64,000 bases of DNA from Lutispora sp003527145 (lineage in GTDB: Bacteria; Bacillota; Clostridia; Lutisporales; Lutisporaceae): assembly GCA_029983695.1 (NCBI GenBank), contig JASBZB010000002.1:62001-126000 (forward strand). Reading direction: 5' to 3'. The notes beneath the pieces were generated by a model. The model had not been told where the DNA came from. It saw only the letters and a program-made list of their open reading frames with translations, and did no database searches. The position numbers and the translations under genes are program-made. Positions 50,187 to 59,515 of the stretch are shown here, one piece after another; the first letter of the stretch is position 1; every line of letters begins with the position of its first letter.

Positions 50187-52010
50187 CTATTCCTTTGAAA
50201 CAGAGTTTAAAATATCCATAAACTCATCACCCATTATAGTTTCCTTTTGAATGAGATATGATGATATTTTGCCCAATGCCTCCATATTTTCCTTCAGCAA
50301 ATCCTTTGCTTTTTCATAGCAGCTCTTTAAAATTTCTTGAACTTCCCGGTCGACCTCAGCGGAGGTTTCGCTTGAACAGTTTTGAACCGGTCGGCCGTCA
50401 AGATATCTGTTTTGAATGGATTCGAGGCCCATCATCCCAAATTTATCAGACATGCCGTACATGGTTACCATCTGCCTTGCAAGCTGTGTGGCTCTTTCAA
50501 TATCATTTGATGCTCCGGTAGTTATCTCATTAAACACAAGCTCTTCGGCAGCTCTCCCTGCTAATAATACAACAATTTGTTCAGTTATTTCATCTTTGGT
50601 CATCAAGAACTTTTCTTCCTCAGGCATTTGCATCGTATATCCCAAAGCTCCCATAGTCCTTGGTATGATGGTGATCTTGTGTACAGGCTGGGTTTTCTTT
50701 TGGAGGGCTGATGCCAATGCATGCCCTACCTCGTGAAAAGCAACAAGATTTTTTTCATTTTGTCCCATAACCCTGTCCTTTTTCTCCTTGCCTGCAATAA
50801 CAGTCTCTACCGCTTCAAACAAATCATCCTGTCTCACTTTATCTCTTCCCATCCTCACCGCTCTAAGGGCCGCTTCATTGACCATATTGGCTAGGTCCGC
50901 TCCTACAGCGCCTGCTGTAGCCAAGGCAATTTCCTTGAGGTTCACCCCTTCATCCATCACTATATTTTTCGAATGAACCTTAAGTATCTCTTCCCTTCCC
51001 CTCAGGTCCGGCTTATCAACAATGACTCTTCTGTCGAAACGCCCCGGTCTCAGCAAGGCCTTATCAAGAACCTCAGGCCTGTTGGTAGCTGCTAGTATAA
51101 CGACTCCCTTTGAAGAATCAAAGCCGTCCATTTCAGCAAGGAGCTGATTTAAGGTCTGTTCTCTTTCATCATTGCCTCCGATATTGCCTTCCCTGCTCTT
51201 GCCTATTGCATCTATTTCATCAATAAAAACTATACATGGTGCTTGTTTCTCAGTTTGTTTAAACAAATCCCTTACTCTTGCAGCACCTACCCCTACAAAC
51301 ATCTCTACGAAGTCCGAGCCTGACAGTGTGAAGAACGGTACCTTAGCCTCACCTGCTACAGCCTTGGCCAGAAGGGTTTTGCCTGTACCCGGAGGGCCTA
51401 CCAGAAGGGCTCCCTTTGGCAGCTTTGCTCCTATCTTTGTATATTTCCCCGGGCTATGGAGGAAATCAACTATTTCCTTTAAAGATTCCTTGGCTTCTTC
51501 CTGACCGGCCACATCATTAAAGTTAACCCCGGTGCTTTTTTCAACATATACCTTGGCATTGCTTTTTCCAAAGGACATAGTCCCGCCGCCCATCTTCTTG
51601 CTGAGCGATCCCATGAGCATGGAACTGAACAAGTAAAATATTCCAAACGGTAGAATCCATGAAAGTATGAAATTTACGATCGGAGACTGCTTATTATCAA
51701 CCGGTGTTTTAAAATCTACACCTGAACTATATAACTTATCATAAATCTCCGGATAGTCCAATCTGCCCGTATAAAACATTTTCTTATCGGCCATGGAAAC
51801 ATCCTTATCAGTCTTAGGGATTATTATGATTCTATCTCCAGTGATTTGAACTGATTTTATCTCATTATTATCCAGCATTTTAAGAAATCTGCTGTATTCG
51901 ATCTCTTGAAAGGCTGATTTGGAAATCAAAGACATCATCCAATTGATTGCCAGAGTAATAATAAGAGCTACTACAATAAACTTAGGCAAGCCTTCTTTTT
52001 TGGGCAACAT
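50187..52010 (-). CDS. ftsH: ATP-dependent zinc metalloprotease FtsH
   Basis: A 607-residue membrane-bound AAA protease that removes misfolded and regulatory membrane proteins. TM1 is at about residues 10-28, a ~85-residue extracellular loop follows, and TM2 at about 113-133. Walker A GPPGTGKT is at 205-212, Walker B CIVFIDEID near 259-267, the SRH RPGRFDRR at 321-328, and the zinc motif FHEVGH (His426, His430). The third ligand is in SNDIERATQLARQMVTMYGM. Normal length for Firmicutes. CCTCCTCA upstream corresponds to a strong ribosome site. It lies 45 nt after the TetR gene stop on the same strand. Confidence 0.97.
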   Translation of the reverse strand: MLPKKEGLPKFIVVALIITLAINWMMSLISKSAFQEIEYSRFLKMLDNNEIKSVQITGDRIIIIPKTDKDVSMADKKMFYTGRLDYPEIYDKLYSSGVDFKTPVDNKQSPIVNFILSWILPFGIFYLFSSMLMGSLSKKMGGGTMSFGKSNAKVYVEKSTGVNFNDVAGQEEAKESLKEIVDFLHSPGKYTKIGAKLPKGALLVGPPGTGKTLLAKAVAGEAKVPFFTLSGSDFVEMFVGVGAARVRDLFKQTEKQAPCIVFIDEIDAIGKSREGNIGGNDEREQTLNQLLAEMDGFDSSKGVVILAATNRPEVLDKALLRPGRFDRRVIVDKPDLRGREEILKVHSKNIVMDEGVNLKEIALATAGAVGADLANMVNEAALRAVRMGRDKVRQDDLFEAVETVIAGKEKKDRVMGQNEKNLVAFHEVGHALASALQKKTQPVHKITIIPRTMGALGYTMQMPEEEKFLMTKDEITEQIVVLLAGRAAEELVFNEITTGASNDIERATQLARQMVTMYGMSDKFGMMGLESIQNRYLDGRPVQNCSSETSAEVDREVQEILKSCYEKAKDLLKENMEALGKISSYLIQKETIMGDEFMDILNSVSKE

Positions 52011-52054
52011 ATATCCCCCTCCTCAGCATCATTATAGTTCCGATCCCGTGCTTG

Positions 52055-52561
52055 CTAACATTTTTCCGACAGATTGATCAGCCTGTCCTCTATTCTTTTC
52101 ATATCATCATCAGAAAGCGCCTCAAGGCCAAAAAGATTGGAGAATGCAATTCCATAGCATGCAAAGCAGATAATCATGGCCATTATAGGGTCTTCCATAT
52201 TGCTGATATTTTGAAACCACTCTTTCCGTTTTTCTCTTACCGGCTCCAAAAGTTCATGATCCATAGCTATCGCCGCAAGAAAACCTGCCATGGTATTTGT
52301 ATCTGCCGTATTTTGATTGAATTGCTCTTTGATAAAAGATGTTAGCCAATTTGCAGAAGTGATCTGACATTCAAATTGCTCCATATGATATTCAATCAGA
52401 GCCTTTATCAGCTTATCTTTGCTCGGATAGTGATATAAAAGGCCACCCTTGCTTACACCGGCTTTTCTGGCTACCTCTTCCAATGTGAAACAATTCAATC
52501 CTTTATTCGCAATAACTTTATTTGCTTCACATAAAATTCTTTCCTTAACAGAGATATCCAT
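52055..52561 (-). CDS. TetR-family transcriptional regulator
   Basis: A 168-residue regulator. The N-terminal HTH reads LCEANKVIANKGLNCFTLEE then VARKAGVSKGGLLYHYPSKD (residues about 8-47). The C-terminal part is the TetR_C_33-like ligand domain. GAGAGGAG precedes the start. Its promoter region contains a good inverted repeat. On one side is ftsH; on the other, 110 nt away, the last gene of a heterodimeric ABC exporter on the same strand, which is the likely regulated target (inference from position). Confidence 0.92.
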   Translation of the reverse strand: MDISVKERILCEANKVIANKGLNCFTLEEVARKAGVSKGGLLYHYPSKDKLIKALIEYHMEQFECQITSANWLTSFIKEQFNQNTADTNTMAGFLAAIAMDHELLEPVREKRKEWFQNISNMEDPIMAMIICFACYGIAFSNLFGLEALSDDDMKRIEDRLINLSEKC

Positions 52562-52580
52562 GAGCTAACAACTCCTCTCA

Positions 52581-52606
52581 ACCGTCTGGACGGTATAGTA
52601 ATACCG
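52581..52606 (-). promoter_or_regulatory. Operator/promoter of the TetR gene
   Basis: Two overlapping inverted repeats, ACCGTCTGGACGGT (52581-52594) and CGGTATAGTAATACCG (52591-52606), lie 20 nt upstream of the TetR start. On the minus strand TTGACA at 52626-52631 is 17 nt from TACGGT, which is a weak -10 inside the palindrome. The layout fits autorepression. Confidence 0.65.
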
Positions 52607-52671
52607 TATCAAATATTGCTATGCCTGTCAAGTATTCGTGGCATAAAAACAGATAAACGCTATATTATTTG

Positions 52672-54420
52672 CTATCCCCAGGTCAATCTCTCCAAAGAGA
52701 TATGTTTCCTATACCAATCATCATTTTGCAATAGTGTTTCAGGCGAGCCTGCACTTCTTATCCTCCCGTTTTCCAAAATAACGACTGTATCGCTGAAAGC
52801 CACGGAAGACAAGCGATGGGATATGGATAATATGGTATGGGCGTGGCCTGCCTTTTGCAGGACTGACACAATCTTTTCTTCTGTTATCGAGTCAAGGTTT
52901 GCGGTGATTTCATCAAGCAATAAAATGGGAGGGCTGGTCACAATAGCTCTCGCTATAGATAAAAGCTGCTTCTGGCCCTGTGAAAAAAGAGAATCGCCGG
53001 TAATCTCCGTTTCAATACCATTTTCCAAAGATTCTACATAATCTGCAAGGCCCACAAAGTTCAGCGCATTGCAGATTTGCTCTTTTGTTATGCTCTCATC
53101 CTGGAGGCTTATCTGTTCGGCAACAGTGCCTTTTATCATATGAAAGCTTTGGTCTACATATCCGAATATTTTGCGTTTTTCAGAGTTCGGTATGCTGTAT
53201 ACATCATATCCGTTTATGGTGATGCTTCCCTTAGCCGGCTTCAACAGGCCTATGATCAATTTGAATAATGTAGATTTTCCTACTCCTGTCCTTCCGGCAA
53301 ATGCAACCTTCTCCAGCGGTTTTATCTGCAGGCTGATGTCCTGCAAAACATCAGTATCTTTCTCATAATTAAAGGCTACATCATTAAATGATATCTTTAT
53401 TTTCTCACGGTTTTGGATGATATCATCCGCTTTTATTTGATCATCCTTGCATTCATCCTCAGGCTCATTGTAGAAGTCATTAACTCTGCGGATGCCGGAT
53501 ACTGCATGTTGAATGCTCTGAAGCTCCATACCCAGGTTTTCGATAGGCGAAAACAAATTTGAGATTAAGTCAATGGATGCAGCCACCATTCCCAATGATA
53601 TTCCTAAATAGTTGAGTTGTCCGGAGGACAGTATTACCATAAAACCGATTACAACAGCACGGGTGAGCTGTATGATAGGAGAGAATACAGAATCATAAAA
53701 ATTTACTTTTTCCACCGTTTTGAAATTTTCCAGCAGATACTCAGCATAGTTATCTTCCATATAGCTTTCCTTGCTGCAGGATTTGATCATCTCAATATTT
53801 TTTAAGCTTTCTGAAATATGATTGTTCACCTTGCCCACCAGAACCCGGTTTTCCATTTGTGCTTTCAGCATTCGCTTTTGAAAAAGCCTGGTAATCCCAT
53901 AAATAAAAGGCAGCAGCAGCAAGGTGACAATTCCAAGCTTTCCGCTGAACATCCAGATGGAAGCAATAATGCCTATGATCTTAAAGCAATCGATCATCAT
54001 CCCCACAATGCCGCCGGTAAACAATGAACTCACAGCTTCAACATCATTAGTAAATCGTGATACCACTGCACCGGATTCATTATAAGAAAAGAAGAGTGCA
54101 TTTATTTTTTCCAGCTTATGCATCATTTCAAGCCTGATCTCTTTGATAATCTTTTGACCTATGATCGTAAGGATTGCCCCCTTGATAAAATCAAACAAGC
54201 CTATAAGCAGCAGCACCGCCATATAAGCGATTGCCAATGCAAACAAACCGTTTCCCTTTTCAGGTACAAGATTGTTATCGATGATATGCTTCAATATCTG
54301 AGGGGGAATCAGGCTTGAAATAACAACGCCGCAAACAGCAAAAATTAAAAGCCCGTTTAATAAAATGTTTTGCTTGATCACATTGATGACAGATCTTTTT
54401 ACCAAGCTATTTTTAGTCAT
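52672..54420 (-). CDS. ABC exporter half-transporter (subunit 2)
   Basis: A 582-residue fusion of a six-helix membrane domain (residues about 20-300) and an ATP-binding domain. Walker A FAGRTGVGKSTLFKLI is at about residue 375, the signature is a variant DSLFSQGQKQLLSIARAI, Walker B PILLLDEITANLDS keeps the catalytic Glu, and the H-loop is LSISHRLSS. The ATG at 54420 overlaps the stop of the partner by 8 nt (ATGACTAA). With the upstream subunit it forms a heterodimeric multidrug or lipid-type exporter, MdlB/YheH-like. Substrate unknown. Confidence 0.93.
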   Translation of the reverse strand: MTKNSLVKRSVINVIKQNILLNGLLIFAVCGVVISSLIPPQILKHIIDNNLVPEKGNGLFALAIAYMAVLLLIGLFDFIKGAILTIIGQKIIKEIRLEMMHKLEKINALFFSYNESGAVVSRFTNDVEAVSSLFTGGIVGMMIDCFKIIGIIASIWMFSGKLGIVTLLLLPFIYGITRLFQKRMLKAQMENRVLVGKVNNHISESLKNIEMIKSCSKESYMEDNYAEYLLENFKTVEKVNFYDSVFSPIIQLTRAVVIGFMVILSSGQLNYLGISLGMVAASIDLISNLFSPIENLGMELQSIQHAVSGIRRVNDFYNEPEDECKDDQIKADDIIQNREKIKISFNDVAFNYEKDTDVLQDISLQIKPLEKVAFAGRTGVGKSTLFKLIIGLLKPAKGSITINGYDVYSIPNSEKRKIFGYVDQSFHMIKGTVAEQISLQDESITKEQICNALNFVGLADYVESLENGIETEITGDSLFSQGQKQLLSIARAIVTSPPILLLDEITANLDSITEEKIVSVLQKAGHAHTILSISHRLSSVAFSDTVVILENGRIRSAGSPETLLQNDDWYRKHISLERLTWG

Positions 54421-56152
54421 TGTTATCACCTGCCATGCATTGTAAATTAAATATCTCTGCATAGAGCCCGGAGCTTTTCATCAGATCATCATGGGTTCCA
54501 TAGCTTGCTGTTTTGTCGCTGTGCAGAAATATAATCTTATTGATCCTGCTGAAAATTGTTAAGCGATGAGAAATGAGTATTATTATACTGTTTTTATAAT
54601 TAGCCTTAAGATTTTCAATGATCCTCTCTTCTGTCTTCATATCAATTGCAGAAAACGGATCATCTAAAATTATGATTTTGCTTTTGTTCAAAAGCGTCCT
54701 CGCAAGTGCGATCCTCGCCTGCTGGCCCCCGCTTAACCTTATCCCGCTGCTGCCCACTAATGTATCTACACCATCCGGCATGGATTGCAAATCAATATCG
54801 AAACAGACATCTTTCATAACAGAGGTTATGTCCTTCTCATTCCCGAGAGTGATATTGTTGTATATGGTATCGGATAGCAGCTGGGGCTTATGACCAAGAT
54901 ATGAAATCATCATGCTGCGCTCGTATTCGGAATAATCTTTCAGCTCCTTGCCATCTATCCTTATGCTGCCTATATAGGGGTACAGTCCCAGCAAAGAGAA
55001 TCCGAGTGTAGATTTGCCGGAGGCAATAGGGCCTGTCACGCCGATGATTTCTCCATGATTGGCTTCGAAGCTTATATTTTTAATTATGGCCTCCCTGCCT
55101 GCAGGATAACAAAAGCTGAGGTTTTTTACCGATAGCTCAGTGCTGCTTTCATCAATATCTGATGCCTTATCTTTTATTTGATATTCTGCAAGATAAGGCT
55201 TGATACGCTTCCATGATACCTGTGACTTTTGCACAGAATTGAACAGTTTCGCTGCTTTGCTTGCTTTATTGGCCATCGCGGCAAACATTACGATGTATGT
55301 AGAAAATATGCCTACAGTCCAGCTGCCCTCAATAACCTTTGTACCGCCAAGATAGATTACAGTTATAACTCCCAGCATGGCAATAACATTATATATGGGC
55401 TGCATGGAATTTTCTAAAATATTGGCTTTGATTGCCTTTCTTTGCAGATCCTCTAAATCGTCATCATATTTTTGTCCGTTTTGAGCCTCTATGCCATTGG
55501 CGCGATAGAGCATGGCATTCTCAATAGCGTCGTACACGATACCGGCTATGTAGCTGCTTTTTGAGCGAAAGGAAGCTGAATATTTATAAATAACGTTTTT
55601 CAGCTTTTCGGCAAGGGCCATGGCGACGGGAATATATAGCGTGGAAAGGACCGTTATTTTTGCATCGTACGCCAGCATTGATACGAGATAGGATGCCATA
55701 AGCACTCCGGTGTCAAATAACTCTGTAGTAAACTTGCGCATTCCTTCAACACACACATCAACATCCGAAACGGCTCTTGTCATCAAATTCCCTATATTTT
55801 CATTCCCCAGTTCCTCAAGGCTTTTATGCATTATATTATTGTATATCATAAACCTCATAACGGCACTGGTATTATTGGCAAAGCGCCTTATATAAAAGCG
55901 CTTAAAATAACGCAATAGTTGTATCATTCCGATTAAAAAGACAAAAGACCCAGCCAGCCTTATGACTGAGTCCAAGCTTTCAGCGCCGGCGATGGAATCT
56001 ATCAGCTTGCCTTGGTAAATAGGACCTAAAACAGTGGCACTGTTAAAGGTAAGGCCGAATATTACAATGCATGCTACAGTAAATTTTTCTTTTTTCCAAT
56101 AATTGATGATCTTATCGGGCTCTTTCATTGGCTCAATCTTCAATCTTGTCAT
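54413..56152 (-). CDS. ABC exporter half-transporter (subunit 1)
   Basis: A 579-residue fusion. The membrane domain spans about residues 25-300. The ATP-binding domain has Walker A GVTGPIASGKSTLGFSL, signature SGIRLSGGQQARIALARTLL, and Walker B KIIILDDPFSAID, in which Asp replaces the catalytic Glu, the mark of the degenerate site in heterodimeric exporters (MdlA/YheI-like). The pair would therefore have one catalytic and one non-catalytic ATP site. It begins after GGCGG. The operon reads this gene, then subunit 2, with the TetR gene behind. Confidence 0.93.
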   Translation of the reverse strand: MTRLKIEPMKEPDKIINYWKKEKFTVACIVIFGLTFNSATVLGPIYQGKLIDSIAGAESLDSVIRLAGSFVFLIGMIQLLRYFKRFYIRRFANNTSAVMRFMIYNNIMHKSLEELGNENIGNLMTRAVSDVDVCVEGMRKFTTELFDTGVLMASYLVSMLAYDAKITVLSTLYIPVAMALAEKLKNVIYKYSASFRSKSSYIAGIVYDAIENAMLYRANGIEAQNGQKYDDDLEDLQRKAIKANILENSMQPIYNVIAMLGVITVIYLGGTKVIEGSWTVGIFSTYIVMFAAMANKASKAAKLFNSVQKSQVSWKRIKPYLAEYQIKDKASDIDESSTELSVKNLSFCYPAGREAIIKNISFEANHGEIIGVTGPIASGKSTLGFSLLGLYPYIGSIRIDGKELKDYSEYERSMMISYLGHKPQLLSDTIYNNITLGNEKDITSVMKDVCFDIDLQSMPDGVDTLVGSSGIRLSGGQQARIALARTLLNKSKIIILDDPFSAIDMKTEERIIENLKANYKNSIIILISHRLTIFSRINKIIFLHSDKTASYGTHDDLMKSSGLYAEIFNLQCMAGDNND

Positions 56153-56285
56153 AATGAACCGCCTATCTTTTCTATCCCACAGCTAACCAACGCTAATACT
56201 CCCACTCCTTTATTAAATGTGAGATAAGTGGGCTAAGCTCCTTGATAGAAAGATATTTGATAACCTCCTTTTCTCTTTTAACAAA

Positions 56286-56657
56286 TTATTTAAAGCCATT
56301 TATTAATAATACCAATGCAGCAATCCATATTAGGGCAATCATTGCTGCGCCAATTTTTTTGTATTTATTCTCAATACTAAATCCATTTTCCGAATTAGCC
56401 TTGCATTCTTCCCATACACTTTGGGGAATGATCTTTATAGCAATGATAACTCCTAATGGTATTAATACAATGTCATCGAGCAAGCCTAAAACGGGAATAA
56501 AGTCAGGTATTAAATCTATCGGGCTTGCTGCATATACAAGTATTAATAGTAAAAACGCTTTTTTATACCATTTAACATCTTTATGCATATATGCAAGATA
56601 TACGGTTATGATTTGCTTCTTAAGTTCTTTTGCCCGTGACTTTATATTTTCTATCAT
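56286..56657 (-). CDS. DUF1232 (YkvA-like) membrane protein
   Basis: A 123-residue protein whose conserved text KAFLLLILVYAASPIDLIPD then FIPVLGLLDDIVLIPLGVIIAI is the DUF1232/YkvA signature, followed by a last hydrophobic helix at the C-terminus (MIALIWIAALVLLING). Two or three membrane segments. Function unknown in the family. ATTAGGAGC precedes the start. It follows the ChrB-like gene by 24 nt and may be co-transcribed with it. Confidence 0.88.
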   Translation of the reverse strand: MIENIKSRAKELKKQIITVYLAYMHKDVKWYKKAFLLLILVYAASPIDLIPDFIPVLGLLDDIVLIPLGVIIAIKIIPQSVWEECKANSENGFSIENKYKKIGAAMIALIWIAALVLLINGFK

Positions 56658-56681
56658 AAATATGCTCCTAATATAATATCA

Positions 56682-57218
56682 CTATTTGTTGTTATGTTTA
56701 TAAACAAGCTCGCTATATTCTTCGAAGGCTTTTTGTATCTGTCCCAGTCTCTCTTTTGCAATGCTTCCAGTAAGAGCGCCGAAGTTGTCTCTTGCCTGAA
56801 TCTTTACATACCATGAAATGAGTTTTTGAAGTTCTTCCTCTTCTTCTTCAAGCTCGGCAAAGGTGAACTTTTCTATCGAAATTTCCTTTTCCAGTTCTTT
56901 AAGATATTCATCGCACTTTTCTATAAACTCCTTATATTCCTCATCTCTGACATTATTAAAAAGCGAAATCACTCTCTCTTCATGCTTGTCATCAAAAAAA
57001 GCACTTTCCATTAAAAGGGCTTCACCATTGTTCGACTCAATATCTTGGGATATTTTCTGCAGAGCAAGATAATTCTCCTCATTGTACCCAAGAACCCACA
57101 TTGATTGCTGTATATTAAGGGCTCCTATTTTTTTTAGGGCTCTCCATGTTGCTACTCTGTATCTTGACGGATCCGTAGGAAGATTATAATTTACAACCAG
57201 CCACTTTCTCTTTCCCAT
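56682..57218 (-). CDS. ChrB N-terminal-domain-like protein
   Basis: A 178-residue protein similar to the N-terminal domain of chromate-resistance regulator ChrB: the opening WLVVNYNLPTDPSRYRVATW, then RALKKIGALNIQQSMWVLG and ALLMESAFFDDKHEERVISLFNNVRDEEY is the diagnostic part. A charged coiled-coil-like stretch rich in Glu follows (about 110-140), and the C-terminal half of ChrB (thioredoxin/rhodanese-like) is absent. No chromate transporter (chrA) is near. GGGGGGACTGTT precedes the start. Confidence 0.8.
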   Translation of the reverse strand: MGKRKWLVVNYNLPTDPSRYRVATWRALKKIGALNIQQSMWVLGYNEENYLALQKISQDIESNNGEALLMESAFFDDKHEERVISLFNNVRDEEYKEFIEKCDEYLKELEKEISIEKFTFAELEEEEEELQKLISWYVKIQARDNFGALTGSIAKERLGQIQKAFEEYSELVYKHNNK

Positions 57219-57330
57219 AACAGTCCCCCCTAAGTAATATCGGTTACAAATATATTAGCATATTGTAACGGCTATTACAACAAGAAATATTGCCATGCCT
57301 CCAACTGGAGACAGCCTCAGCAGCTAATGC

Positions 57331-57363
57331 AAACAGGCACCCAAATTGTATGGATGCCTGTTT
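57331..57363 (-). terminator. Probable terminator of the cardiolipin synthase gene
   Basis: AAACAGGCA/TGCCTGTTT, 9-bp perfect stem with a 15-nt loop, 34 nt after the stop of cls. The T tract on the minus strand is short (TTTGCATT). Confidence 0.6.
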
Positions 57364-57397
57364 ACATTAATTTTTAGTATATCGATAAAATTATACT

Positions 57398-58933
57398 CTA
57401 CATTAATGGGGCAAAAACGCGCAGCAATGAGCTGATAAGAGCTTTATGCCAATTGATGTTTTCAAAGCCACTTGTTGTTATTTCCTCACACACTTTCAAT
57501 GTATTTAAAAAATCATTTTTCATATCATGAATGCAACTGTTCTTATAAAGCCAAACTCCACACTCAAAATGCAAGAAAAGGCTTCTATAGTCCATATTTA
57601 TAGTTCCTACTACGCCATATTCATCATCCACTACATAAGTTTTAGCATGAACAAATCCAGGAGTATATTCATAAATTTTTACACCGCTCTCAATAAGATT
57701 TTTATAGTATGATCTGGTGACCTCATGAACATACCACTTATCAGGACAATGGGGAGTGATTATTCGAACATCCACTCCTCCTTTTGCAGCCGTAGATAGA
57801 GCTGTTACCATTTCATTATCGATGATCAAATAAGGAGTCATTATATAAACATATTTTTTAGCTTTGTTAATCAAATTCAGATAAATAATTTCCCCAACAG
57901 GTTCATCATCCAATGGGCTATCTGCGAAAGGCTGTACATATCCATTTCTTTCAATTTGATCCCCTATGGGAATATTCTTTCTATGCTCATTGAAATCTTC
58001 ATCCACTCCTCTAAGATAATCCCACATAGATAGGAACATTACAGTCAGACTCCAAACTGCTTCACCTTTGAGCATAATGGCAGCATCCTTCCAATGTCCA
58101 TGCTTTTCATTTACATTTATATACTCGTCCGCCAGATTAATGCCTCCTGTAAATCCTACATAGCCATCAATTACTGCAATTTTTCGGTGATCCCTATTAT
58201 TTAATCTTGGAGACAAGATAGGGATTAATGGATTGAAAATACAGCATTTTATGCCCAATTCTTCCAGCTTTTTATCATATCTATAAGGTAGCTTGAACAA
58301 ACAGCCTGCATCATCATATATCACCCGGACGTCTACGCCTTTGGATGCTTTTTCTGCTAATATTTCCAGTATACTATTCCACATCACGCCTTCTTCAATG
58401 ATAAAATACTCTAAAAATATATAATGCTTTGCTTTCTTGATTTCTTCCTTTAATCTCTCATATTTTAATTCACCAGTCGGAAGGTATTCGGTTATGGTAT
58501 TGCTATAGGGAGGATAGTAGGCATAGTTCTGAATATATCTTGATTGATTGGCAGCATTTTCATTTTGCAATAATATTTCATCCAAGATATGTTGCTTAGG
58601 AGATAATACCCCTCTTGTCTTATCCTCAATAAACTTCATTCTACGCCTTGTCCTTTTGCTTAATTTGTTGCGGCCAAGAAATATGTAAAATAATCCGCCA
58701 AATATGGGAAATAGCATTATAGGAATTATCCATGCTATTTTGTATGCTGGATTATCGTTATTGTTTATGATCCATAGTACCGCAATCATGCTGATAAATA
58801 AACTCGCTCCATAGAAAAAAGCAAAATAGTCCTTGAACCCTATTACTGTTCCTATCAAAACAAATACTTGCATTGATATTGCAAAGAATACAAAAGCAGC
58901 TCTATGGAATAAAAAATTTTTAATAAATTTCAT
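57398..58933 (-). CDS. cls: Cardiolipin synthase (phospholipase D family)
   Basis: A 511-residue membrane enzyme joining two phosphatidylglycerols into cardiolipin. Two N-terminal hydrophobic helices (about 12-60) precede the PLDc_N segment with PIFGGLFYIFLGRNKLSKRT. The two HKD motifs are NRDHRKIAVIDGYVGFTG (about 245) and FVHAKTYVVDDEYGVVGTIN (about 430), both with a complete HxKxxxxD. Length matches Cls of Firmicutes. The ATG at 58933 gives MKFIKN with AGAAGTGAT upstream. It is followed by a terminator and preceded by a long gene-free gap. Confidence 0.96.
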   Translation of the reverse strand: MKFIKNFLFHRAAFVFFAISMQVFVLIGTVIGFKDYFAFFYGASLFISMIAVLWIINNNDNPAYKIAWIIPIMLFPIFGGLFYIFLGRNKLSKRTRRRMKFIEDKTRGVLSPKQHILDEILLQNENAANQSRYIQNYAYYPPYSNTITEYLPTGELKYERLKEEIKKAKHYIFLEYFIIEEGVMWNSILEILAEKASKGVDVRVIYDDAGCLFKLPYRYDKKLEELGIKCCIFNPLIPILSPRLNNRDHRKIAVIDGYVGFTGGINLADEYINVNEKHGHWKDAAIMLKGEAVWSLTVMFLSMWDYLRGVDEDFNEHRKNIPIGDQIERNGYVQPFADSPLDDEPVGEIIYLNLINKAKKYVYIMTPYLIIDNEMVTALSTAAKGGVDVRIITPHCPDKWYVHEVTRSYYKNLIESGVKIYEYTPGFVHAKTYVVDDEYGVVGTINMDYRSLFLHFECGVWLYKNSCIHDMKNDFLNTLKVCEEITTSGFENINWHKALISSLLRVFAPLM

Positions 58934-58951
58934 TTTTTCATCACTTCTCAT

Positions 58952-59235
58952 TTTTTATAATTTTACAATAGCCAGTTAACATCTCTATATTATATATATC
59001 ATTTAGTACAAATAAAAATCCTATTCTTTCACTATTGGGAAAAAGTGATTTCATCATATCTAAGAGGCTAATATATTTAGAATCCGATGCTGTAAGGCAG
59101 CTCATAATAACCTAAAGCCATTTTTGAATTGACTCTCATAAGCTATTTTCGACAGAGCCATAGAAATTCCTTCAAAAAAAACCTCCCATAACTACTGACA
59201 TGCTCATTTTGATACAATAATTTCACGCTATCATA
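58952..59235. other. Gene-free DNA between cls and repeat B
   Basis: AT-rich, no open frame longer than about 20 codons and no ribosome binding site. It presumably holds the cls promoter on the right of the gene, but none has good hexamers at correct spacing. Confidence 0.5.
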
Positions 59236-59340
59236 CTATATAAGTTGCAATAAATACGTTACATAGCTTTTATCACTGAACTAACCCGCTCTATGAGTTT
59301 GTAAGCTTACTGATGTAAAATATTTAATGTGTTATATATA
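59236..59340. repeat. Family B element, truncated or recombined copy
   Basis: The left end CTATATAAGTTGCAATAAAT and the right end GTAAAATATTTAATGTGTTA match the corresponding ends of the 41555-41706 element (the right end nearly exactly), but the nested GTCATTCTGAG palindrome is absent. In its place is GAGTTTGTAAGCTT, a motif found in family A copy 1 (near 19224). It appears to be a mosaic of the two families. Confidence 0.7.
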
Positions 59341-59384
59341 AATTATATTGGAAGCAAGGAATATTATAGTACAAAGGGAATCAT

Positions 59385-59504
59385 ATGAGCAAAGATATAA
59401 CCGATAAGCTGGGTAAAGAGAAGGACTTTTATCTGATATATGAAGCCCTGCTAGAACAACTGACTACACTATTTCATATTATATATATGAGATGTTGTAG
59501 TTAG
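59385..59504 (+). CDS. Mini-ORF of 39 residues in front of the unknown pair
   Basis: An ATG at 59385 with AAAGGGAATC upstream encodes 39 residues, starting MSKDITDKLGKEKDFYLIYE and ending HIIYMRCCS, and stops 11 nt before the ATG of the first paralogue. The reading frame is continuous, the upstream site is acceptable, and the stop runs into TTAGGAGG, the site of the next gene, suggesting translational coupling. No known family. It may be a leader peptide or a small toxin-like or partner protein; I cannot decide. Confidence 0.5.
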   Translation: MSKDITDKLGKEKDFYLIYEALLEQLTTLFHIIYMRCCS

Positions 59505-59515
59505 GAGGAAGCAGT

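Noticed and set aside
52616..53041. Plus-strand frame of 141 codons
   Set aside because: Antisense to the ATP-binding domain of the ABC exporter; no ribosome site and no family resemblance.
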